The notes beneath the pieces were generated by a model, which saw only the letters and a list, made by a program, of their open reading frames with translations, did not search any database and had not been told where the DNA came from. A stretch of DNA of 64,000 bases, taken from Choristoneura fumiferana. Taxonomy: Eukaryota; Arthropoda; Insecta; Lepidoptera; Tortricidae. Below, piece by piece: positions 54,713 to 64,000 of the stretch. The position numbers were made by a program, and so were the translations under genes. The first letter of the stretch is position 1. Each line of letters starts with the position of its first letter. Location of the stretch: NCBI RefSeq assembly GCF_025370935.1, contig NC_133485.1, positions 11,079,412 through 11,143,411 of the forward strand, read 5' to 3'.

Positions 54713-56399
54713 TAATCTTATTAATTTAACTGGCTTTCTTGTCTGTAAATATTCAAAGTAGATATTCATGGAGCACAATAATAATTAATAACTTAAAATG
54801 AAGATAGACGTTGTCAAAATACGAAATAGAATAAATTACATTAAATTATGGTCCAGTAAGTACTGAGTTAAAAAAAATTGATTGATATATTATCCTAGAT
54901 TATTAAAATTTGATCATGTAAAGTAAAATTATATGTATTTTAATTACTTTAATAAATATTAATAACTTAATTGACAGTCTTAATCGACAATTACTGAATT
55001 AATAGATAACAATTTATTTCTCTTCTTACTGTAGACTGTAGTTACTACTTTGTAAATTTTTTTTTGAATAGGTCAAATGTGACACAAAAAGTGACGATTC
55101 TCATTAAATTAATTGAGGGTAGTGTAATCAATTTGTGTTTTATAATAATGTGATGTAATATTATATTTTCCATCCATCCATCCCAGCCTATATACGTCCA
55201 CTGCTGGGCACAGGCCTCCTCTCAGAACAAGAGGGCTTGGGCCTTAGTTCCCACGCGGCCCAGTGCGGATTGGGAACTTAGAACTTATATTATATTTTAT
55301 TGTACTGTATTGTATAAAGGTCTCTATCCATTACACCGTATCCTACCATGCATGACCATTATAGCAACGTGTCAGGCAAAATAATATTCTTTGTGTTTAA
55401 AAGTATGAGATAATTCCCACAAGCACGTTTCCTAACCAACCGTCGCCGTCGTGTGTCATATAATGCGCTTGACACTACGTTTTTGACACGTCCCTATTAT
55501 GATCATGACATTATACGGTACGGTACGTCTAGTGGGTAGAGATCTTAAAACTTAGCGCCTATTGCTCTAAGAGACTTGTGATTTTGCTGTTCATTGCTAC
55601 CTTCTTATCGTTCCATTATCTTTTATAACGCTTGTCTTCCACAGCTACCATCGCGTTGGTTAACTTATAGATGACTAATTGGTAATTAAAAAAATAAACG
55701 GAACCAAAGTTATTTTCACTATATTTTACTTTTCCCGCGGGAGCAATAGCTCATCAATAGGGTTTGGTAGCGGAATTGAAACTCCGAGGTCTTATTAAAT
55801 TACTATGGGACTTCCTTCAAATTCATCATCTTGTGTGAAACGGTTCCTCTGGATCATTTAATTTCTTATCATAGTCTAAAATGAGAAGAAATTAATAAAT
55901 ATACAGTAATATAAAGTACATTTGAAACACTGAATAAATACGACAATAATAACAAAGGCATCGTTTCATTAATTATGCAATTTATCGCAAGGATTAAAGA
56001 CAACCCGGGATTCCCGGGATTATGCAAAGATCGAGATGTTAATTAATACGGCAACTGGGACCCGGACAGCTGCGTTCAGAATAAGGTTAAAAGTCAGTTA
56101 AATTAATTGTTCTGAATATTTAATCCACTGTGATGTGGATTGCTTTGAATCATATTAAATTATACGTTATTATATAATTTTTTTAGTTAGTTATTAAATT
56201 TTATTCACTGTATAATGAAATTCAAACGGTCGATTTCAGTGACTGTAGGCTCTCGTAGTTTGGTTAGGTTAGGTTAGAGTTTTTCAACTAACTTTCTAAA
56301 AACTTTCTAAAAATGTTTTCAGTTCGTTTTTTCTGTTCGGGTAGGTCAAAAAGTACTATACGTTGCGTAAATGCATTTTATTTATATTATTACCTCCGA

Positions 56400-56850
56400 T
56401 CAACGATTAGTGATCGGAGGCCGCCTCTGCTGCTGCAAGGCGCTGCTGCAAGGAGCTAGTGTGTATACGAACCAATTTCCACGGAATCGGTGACATTCCG
56501 TCTGGTCTCGTGCCAGCATCTCTGGCGATGCCCGATGGCTTCAGTAATGCTGGCAAGAGAGCGACGGATAATGTCATTGAGAGCAGTGTGTCATGAGAAG
56601 CGGCCCGCACTCGTCTCGCACGAAAGACCGTGGTGTTCCAACGCGTTGACCTCAATGCCGCAGGGGCATTTATGCGGTGCGCAAACTGCTACTTCCAGTC
56701 GCAGGCAGATTGAAATTCTGAGAGTTTCGGGCTCTAGAGAAGTGCCAGTGTTGGCTGATGGATGGATGGTTACACCAGCATCCGGCTTCTTTTGTACCTG
56801 CAGCCAAGAGACTGGCACGATCAGAGCTCTTGCTGCGGCTCAGGAGTGAT
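56400..56850 (-). pseudogene. Retroelement ORF fragment, copy in duplicated block 2
   Basis: This matches 29160-29600 with only a few base differences and has the same internal frame slip. The frameshift therefore predates the split of the two copies and is a real mutation, unlike the copy-specific homopolymer changes. Confidence 0.55.
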
Positions 56851-57799
56851 TCATATGTCAAATCTGATTAAATGTCGTCACCTTTTAAATTTTAAATTTT
56901 CTAGGAAATCCTTACCCGGACAGGCAATAAAAGACTAAGCTATTTTGGTTTCCGTCAAACCCGCGGTGTCATAGTTTAAAGGGAAGATCCTCAGGATTTT
57001 ACCTATGAAATCTGCCTAGCCATGGGCGGAGGACAAAAATGCTGATGCGGAAATAGAAGAAATTTTGCGAATCCCTATCCCACCAAAGCGATCGGGAAGG
57101 GATGCTTGAGTCCAAGATTCTTCGCTTAGCTGAATGGTCAGAATTGATGTCACGTTTGCTTTGATTTAGTCATCCATTTGTGTCAGTGAATTATTGAATT
57201 CAGTGAATGGACCGCAGCGAAGTATATCAGTATACTTAGAAACGAAAAAACAGAATTTTAAAATTGTCTTTGCGAAATGGGGACTAATTTTAAACACACT
57301 TTCATACTTTTTGAATTTAGATAATAAAGATTCTAAAATATAATTCGGGAAGGATTCTTCAAATATAAGAGACAATACAATACAAACAATAAATTGTTGT
57401 ACAATAGAAATAGCAAGCGATATAGAAAAGATCCAAGGAGGCTGAGGGATCTATCTACTATTTTAATGTTGGATGTCGGTGCATCGAATTTTGTTTTTAA
57501 GTCCAGTACATTTAAATCAGGATTTTGCAAAAATGATTCACACTTGGTAAAGTTAAGCTCTAAGCCAATTGCTTGAAATTTGGATTGGATGGTAGGGTAG
57601 AAAGGTCAGACAGTAAGGTATCCAAGTCGCCTCCTAGGGTTCCGTCATGTACATACCAGACATTGAATTTGGATTTTAAATTTTGAATAATAGGTTTAAT
57701 AGGAACTTAGTGAAAATAACTAATAAATCTTTAAAGGGGATTTCTATCATGCTAGCATTGTAAAGTTCAGGGTACATAGCACCTCAAAGTGTTGTTTTC

Positions 57800-58110
57800 T
57801 CGATTTTAATGAAAATTTGCACTTTAAAGTTGAATATTTTGCAAAAAAACAATCAAAAAGTCGTTTTAGCAACCCTCTAATCCTATCGACCTATCGAACG
57901 ATATCACCCCCACTTTAGGCTTATTTTTTTATTTTTTTTGAAATTTTTATTGTACCGTTTTGTCAGCATAGTTTACATATATAATCGTGCAAATTACAGC
58001 TTTCTAGCATTGATAGTCCCTGAGCAAAGCCGCCGACGGACAGACAGACAGACAGACAGACATAGCGAAACTATAAGGGTTCCGTTTTTGCCATTTTGGT
58101 TACGGACCCT
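57800..58110 (+). repeat. CGGCCAAGAGCGTG-family repeat (block copy 2)
   Basis: The duplicate of 30535-30852, sharing the same truncation point. Confidence 0.75.
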
Positions 58111-58958
58111 AATAAAAGATTACAACTATTGGGTCAGTGACGAGCAATCATACGTGCTTTGATTGAAATATTGTAATTTATGTCATTCCTATAATATAAT
58201 AGTTACTATCTACCAAGACAAATCTAACGACATCTATATATAACACGAGTAAATTTTATCAAATAGTCAAAATACCATAAACGGGACTTATCACGCTATT
58301 TTTACACGAGTAATATTCACCTCGACGTTTCGGCAACGTTACAGTTGCCGTGGTCAATATATCAAGCCGTTTAATTTAGTTTGCCTGCCGAGCATGACGA
58401 AGAAATAGACAAACGTACTACGTACGTACAACTATTGTTATTTACTCGAAAAACATAACGCTTTTCTTGACGCTATTGAGCAGATATGTTAAATTTTAAC
58501 GCCTGTTCGATTATTTTGAAGAAGCAACTTTGTGTTTTTGCGGCAATTTTATACCTGACACAGTTATAAAGTTGCTTAGGTACCGGAAAGACGTAAATGA
58601 CGAGTTCTTGATTAATTAAAGATTTACAGCATTTCATTTTGTACAGCTTATATCACTGTGATTAGCTAAGTAAATTTTGTTGGCGGCTGCACATCGTTCT
58701 GTTTATATATAGGGGATAATCTTTGATAAATACCTACTAGCTACTGAATAGACTCCCAAATTCCATCAATAATAGAATATTCCACTATCTATAATTAACA
58801 TAAACTCCATTTTACCCCGAGAAAGCGCAATTTCCCGCGTGACCCAGTTGAAGTTCCGGATAGTAGCTTTACCTGATAAAACGTAACGTGCAAGAAGAAA
58901 ATCTCAAGGTCATTAATGAGAAAGAAAATTCAGACACGACTGAATTCAATAAACCTTA

Positions 58959-59228
58959 CCATCCCAGCCTATATACGTCCAACTGCTGGGCACAGGCCTC
59001 CTCTCAGAACAAGAGAGCTTGGGCCATAGTTCACACGCAACAATGAATTGCTTCGCAGGTTTGTGCAGGTCTCCTCACGATGTTTTCCTTAACCGCAAAG
59101 CTCGTGGTAAATTTCAAATGTAATTCCGCACATGAACTTCGAAAAACTCAGAGTTGCGAGCCGGGGTTTGAACCCACGACCCTCTGCTTGAGAGGCGATA
59201 GGTCAAACCACTAGGCCACCACGGCCTT
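58959..59228 (-). repeat. SINE (7976 family) (block copy 2)
   Basis: The duplicate of 31702-31978, sharing the same internal deletion. Confidence 0.82.
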
Positions 59229-59710
59229 ACTTTGTTAAAATATAAAATTATGTTTACTGTATGTACCTATATACATGAAATAGTAAGTACGAGTACAGGG
59301 ACAAACAAAGTTTTCAAACTATAATAATACCAATTTGAATTACGATAAGTATGGTATTTCAATACTATACGCTTTTGGATTAAATAAATTTTAACGATGT
59401 ATAGTTAGCTAAACCGGATCATTAGAGTATAAAGATACAATATTACGTGCATAAGCCATGACACACCTCACAAAAATACCCGCAGAGGAATGCGAATGAA
59501 CTTTGGTATTATGTAGAATCATCTTCAAGGACGCCTGGAACGAACCTATCGCCATGTAATATATGTTATTAAGTCTAAACAAGTTTCTTAAAGCCTCCAC
59601 ATCAATTGATAATACGTGTAGTCAGTAGTGATCCGTGTTTACAAATAAACAGACCTCAGCGTGGCCAAGCTTATTCAGTGATAAAAATTAATGATAATTC
59701 AACAGAAAAC

Positions 59711-60622
59711 ATGAAAGAGGCTGAAATTGAACTAGCTCAAACTGCAAATAGCAATGAAAATGGTGGAATTAAACCCAGGGAACCACGTAAACCTTTATTG
59801 GACTATGTGAAGGTGGCATTTGCTTTTTTCACCATTGAACCGTATCTCCTGTGCTATGTATTACCTAGTTCGATATCAAGCATAGCCGTTCAGAGGTTAA
59901 ACTTGGAAAAGGCCTGCCGAGTTGGATTAAATCATACTAAGGAGAAGTGTGATGAATGGGAGGGTAATATCACTGTCCAAATCCAGTCAATGGTGGCTGA
60001 TATGACGACGTGGCAGATTCCTCTACAAAGCGGCATTCCAGCTATTTTTATACTGTTTGTTGGAGCATGGAGCGACCGCACAAGGAACAGAAAAGCTCTT
60101 ATGCTGTTGCCTATTTTTGGTGAATTAGTGTCCTCGTTTGGTTTGATCTTGACCACGTATATTTTTTCAACGAATGGCCGCTTTGGGCGACTGGGCTGAT
60201 AGAGTCACTGCCGACTGCCTTGTCCGGTGGATTGTCAATTGCTTTAATGGGGTCCTATAGTTACCTTGCAGATGTCACGTCCGTGGAGTCACGTACATTC
60301 AGAATTGGAATCGCCGCTGTTATAGTGACATTGGGTTCACCAGCAGGCACGTCAATCAGTGGTATATTATTACAAGAATTTGGCTACTACGGAGTATTTG
60401 GAACAACAACTACTCTCTATTGTTTCGGTTTTCTGTATACTTTCTTTAGGATTCATGATGTAAACCCAATTAAAATACAAGGGACTTGGTTTGAAAAGTT
60501 AAAAGATTTCTTCCATCCGAAGAATGTTTGGGAAACAATTTGTATTGTGTTCAAATCGAGTGCGAGAGTGAAGGTCATTTTAGTGATTGCAGCTCACATT
60601 GTTATTGTTGGACCTATTTTTG
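59711..60622 (+). pseudogene. Gene B copy 2, exon 1 with a 2-base frameshift
   Basis: This is nearly identical to gene B exon 1. It starts at the equivalent ATG and ends at a GTGAGT donor at 60623. Near 60160 it has two extra bases (TA) before a run of six T, at the codons after T-T-Y, which shifts the frame and brings a TGA at about 60197. The downstream frame resumes near 60200 with full similarity. Amino acid differences from copy 1 are few: E to Q and V to L in the loop before helix 7, L to V, and Y to F in G-P-I-(Y/F)-G. The frameshift may be a real null allele or a base-calling error. Confidence 0.82.
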
Positions 60623-61955
60623 GTGAGTTATTTATAGTAGTTTTATCAATACTTATAATGCTTTCATTGAGATCGACACTTAACAAGAAAGTATCTACAA
60701 AACATGAAATAAAATTACAAAATTAAACGGTCCACTCACTCACTCACTAATATCGAGAACGGTTAAATGAAAAAGATCATCTAGAAAGATCGAAACTAGT
60801 CATATCGTTCCTGACGAATCGTGAAGATCCGTGAGTTGAATCATTTATTTTTATCACAATAAATATTAAATATTAATTATTTATATTTTATCACGATAGA
60901 GCTTAAGGTACTTAATATTAAACCATGAAATACACGATTTGAATTGAATCTGCTAATAATTAATTTTGTCAACGACAATATTTAATTTGATGGTGTGACT
61001 AAAATATTTTAAATTCATTTTAACTTCTAGTTTGAGAATACAGTAATAAGCCGGCCAAGAGCGTGTCCGGGACTTTTGAGTTCGTTTATGTATTAGCTTA
61101 GAGAGAGGGGGGGAGGGAGACGCACTTTTCATTATAAAGTTTAATATTTTAAATCAACATTTGGTATAGTCTGTCGCTGTCTGTCATTTGGTATATCTGT
61201 TATGTTTTTAAATGGGTCTCTGAAAAAATATTTTAAAATTTTCTTCAAACTATTATTGGCCGCCTAATAGGTACGCACACATAAACAACACGCCTGTATT
61301 CCCAAATGGGGTAGGCAGAGCACACGAAACTTTACCACTTCGGAGCCACTTTTAGCAATTTTAGGTTTTAAGTTTGACAAAAACGGTACAATAGTGTCAG
61401 GTTGCTAGCCTGTCGCTTACGGTAATATTAACCTTTATCCTCAGTCGCCTATACGTCGCATATAAAATTGCGCATTTTAAGCACTTGTTGTACAATCTAC
61501 TATTTCTTCACCATCGACATGACATACATGACATATCTGTATATTTTCTCACCGAGCGGCAGTAAATTGTTTCATTGCATTCAGTTACTAAAGTCATAAT
61601 CAAAATGTTTTGCATGTTAATTAATACTTCACTTTGTTACGTACCTAATATCGTATACTACCAATAAATGCATGTAAACTAACAGTCGTAGATACAAGTC
61701 TAGACAAAAGATTCGGCAAGTTACAACGAATACGTATTCCTCAGCGTAAATAGTGTTTATAATTTGACACAGACATTAGGTTTCATCTTTACTTCTGCAC
61801 GAGAGAAGAGAAAATATGGAACCATTTCACTGTAAACGTCATAGTGACATCGCATTAATTAACAAGGAAAATGGTAATGACTCCTTTGAAAAGGTTCCAT
61901 AGTGGCTCATGAATGAAAGTCCTTGACCGTACACACAAAACAACCACATACTTAT

Positions 61956-62357
61956 ACAGGGTGGAAAGTTGATATGGGGCAACAAGGACAGCTACCAGAT
62001 CCCTTGCTGCTACGCGAAAATGCTGTTAGGAGATCTTTTTAACTTTTTGGGTGATGACAATCGACATTCACAGATTTTTGATAAAATGTACAGTCAGCGA
62101 GAAAATCGATAGATTTGACTTTTTTTTAATGCCAATCGGTCCCATTTCTATCAAGGATTAAAACACTCTTTGAGACCAACTGAGGTTAGAGTACTAGAAC
62201 ACCCACAAATCAAAGAAAACTTATTCCATACAACTGTATGGTACTGTATGGTGTTCCTGTACCCTAGGAACTCCTAGGGTAGGGTAGGGTACTTAACATT
62301 TTAACTAAGTTAGTGTCTTAACCCAGTATTGTTGGCCCATCTCAACTTTCACGCTGT
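61956..62357. mobile_element. TIR element, copy in duplicated block 2
   Basis: The duplicate of 34695-35098 at the equivalent intron position, with one change in the right terminal repeat (CACGCTGT for CACCCTGT). Confidence 0.65.
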
Positions 62358-62537
62358 TTGTACAGGTAGATAGATATATGTATACGCAATTTTATTATCT
62401 ATATAGGCGATGAAATATATTTAGCTTATTATAGGAAATCATTAAGTACCTACCTCATTCTATAGAAAATATGTGCAATGTACCATGAATCATTAAAAAC
62501 TTTTACTGAACTGAACAAGATTTTTTTTACTTTCTAG

Positions 62538-62639
62538 GTGAAGGAACAATGCTTTATCAATACATAGTGCTGAAGTATATGATGGATGATGTTGAAATCA
62601 GCCTCTTTTTCACATATTCCATCCTTTTGGGTTTATGCG
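62538..62639 (+). CDS. Gene B copy 2, exon 2
   Basis: A 102-nt exon in the second duplicated block matches 35276-35377 with the same acceptor and donor and one M-to-L replacement. Its frame is open. Remaining exons would lie beyond the window edge. Confidence 0.85.
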
Positions 62640-64000
62640 GTAAGTTTTAAATATGCTATATATACTTATTTGTTATCAAAAAGCACGAAAAATAAAAATG
62701 ATTTAGATTTTTTTTCCCATGGCTACTGTTTAATTTCTTTGCATTGGAAGTAAAAAGCAGAATGTATAACTTGATTATAAACACATTTTACCCTCGACTT
62801 AACTACTAACCCTAGACTGCAGCGGTTATTTATAAATGTCTCGATTGAAATGGTGCGTTTTATTCACTTGTTGTAATCTACTATTAATGATACGCTACTA
62901 CGCGGAGGTTAGTAATAGATTTTGCTTGCGGATGTAAAATACATCCTTGTCCTTCCCATAAGCCTTACTCAAGTTGATCATTGTGATACAAAAACTAGCT
63001 CCGACCACAACATATTACATCAGTCAGAAAATAATTACGTTATTGTATAGATACAAACTGATTAAAACTGCTCGTTCACGGTCAAAGAACTGTTACAAAG
63101 GTTAAGTTTGGCTCAAATTTTAGATAATTTTGGATTAAACTTATCATAAAAATAAATTCTTTAAAAAATTAAGAAAGGGAGTTATTTCTTTATTGTTTAA
63201 TGAAAGCTTATAACGAGCCTATTCTAAATACATACGTATAGTATCATAATATACACTTTTAAGCTGTCATTTTCACAGGAGCATCAGAATTTTTAATAAA
63301 ATATTAATAATTAAAAACCTGTCTGCCTTAAAACGAATAAACCTGTAGAACTCTGTCAAGTAACTTAAACATGAATAGTCGGGAACATTACTGGGTTTAC
63401 CGGTAGTTAAAAAAATTGTTGCTACCAATCCTACCAAAAATAGTAAGTAGCCGTTTATTAAAAAAAAAATTTGTGTGTTTGGTGGGCCAACCTGGCGCCC
63501 ATCCGAAATTTGACAGATCGCGGGTAAAAGTATCTACTATACTACTACAAAAAAAAGTATGAAAGAAAAAAAAAACAAATTGGCGGAAACCTTGCGAATT
63601 TTCCGTGGACATTTTTTGAGAGTGCGAATGTAAACTTACAAAAATTGAATCATCGAGTGCTAGTTTACAGCATGAGTTTTTTTTTTCGTCTACTATTCCT
63701 GTAATAGTTGAAAGAATAGCTGATTATGCACCGCATTAAGTAATTTATATTGCCCGCGTACTTTTTAAAGCCCTCGCTGACGCTCGGGCTCCAAATTGGC
63801 ACTCGGTACGATAATAAATAACTTTCTGCTTGGTGCAACAATCTACTATTTCACACCGGAGCGCAAGCTTCGTAACAGTCTTCATAAATTACCTACAAGC
63901 TTTTATAACTTTCGGTAGGTATATGAATGTATGTATGTGCAGGTTCACTTTTAGTGGTCGGATTAACTTGAAATTTGACATACCTATATACTTACGTAAG

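Larger units (their letters stand above)
52665..64000 (+). repeat. Duplicated block, copy 2 (11.3 kb, runs off the window)
   Basis: Copy 2 begins on the first base after a 10-N gap. Against copy 1 it shows scattered substitutions, several medium indels (about 30 bp extra near 54341-54370, about 20 bp extra near 57245-57270), and many lost single bases in homopolymers. Examples of shortening are TGTAAAAGA for TGTAAAAAAGA near 52965, and CATCCA for CATCCCA near 52880. An unpurged alternative haplotype is the best explanation. Confidence 0.95.

Noticed and set aside
32455..62639. Counting gene B and its copy as two separate genes
   Set aside because: The junction at a gap, uniform similarity through non-coding DNA and homopolymer differences favour one locus represented twice.

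Overview
This window is eukaryotic nuclear DNA, most likely from a moth or butterfly (Lepidoptera). It is AT-rich, with short exons, GT/AG introns, little unique coding sequence, and dense non-autonomous repeats of kinds I associate with lepidopteran genomes: tRNA-headed SINEs, 5'-truncated LINE tails, fold-back MITEs and RTE/Jockey-like retrotransposon fragments. The assignment rests on recognising repeats and proteins; no search was run.

The host genes are a small cluster of SLC46-family major facilitator transporters (proton-coupled folate transporter / SLC46A3-like). Gene A is on the minus strand and only its first coding exon is visible (18674-19643). Gene B is on the plus strand and can be assembled completely from five exons (32455-40689) into a 496-residue, 12-helix protein. 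Gene C is on the plus strand (44049-45019) and is a first exon only, broken by two apparent one-base deletions. All three end their first exon at the same place and phase, in the conserved G-P-(I/L/V)-(Y/L)-G of helix 7, so they descend from one intron-containing ancestor by local duplication. A and B are head to head about 12.8 kb apart; C follows B in tandem.

The largest structural feature is an 11.3-kb duplication. Positions 25425-36814 recur almost base for base as 52665-64000, including the first two exons of gene B, the same transposon fossils and the same intergenic DNA. The second copy starts exactly at a 10-N scaffold gap and often has shorter homopolymer runs, so an uncollapsed second haplotype is more likely than a biological tandem duplication. 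In the second copy, gene B exon 1 carries a 2-base insertion that breaks the frame.

Layout: 1-18.6 kb, no recognisable host exon, many repeats (fold-back elements at 6.0-8.6 kb, an hAT-type MITE with perfect 8-bp target duplication at 12.7 kb, a Harbinger-type MITE at 15.6 kb, a MITE nested in a SINE at 17.6 kb). 18.7-19.9 kb, gene A and its GC-rich 5' flank. 20-25.4 kb, repeats. 25.4-36.8 kb, duplicated block copy 1 with the 5' half of gene B. 37-40.7 kb, 3' half of gene B with intronic transposons. 41-43.4 kb, repeats. 43.7-45.0 kb, gene C. 45-51.4 kb, retrotransposon fossils and MITEs. 51.4-52.7 kb, two gaps flanking an 800-bp orphan contig. 52.7-64 kb, duplicated block copy 2. I found no prokaryote-style operon, CRISPR array, intact tRNA or rRNA gene, or intact autonomous transposon, and nothing that amounts to a new biological system. 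The most informative observations are the duplication, the decay or misassembly of gene copies, and several nested transposon insertions.
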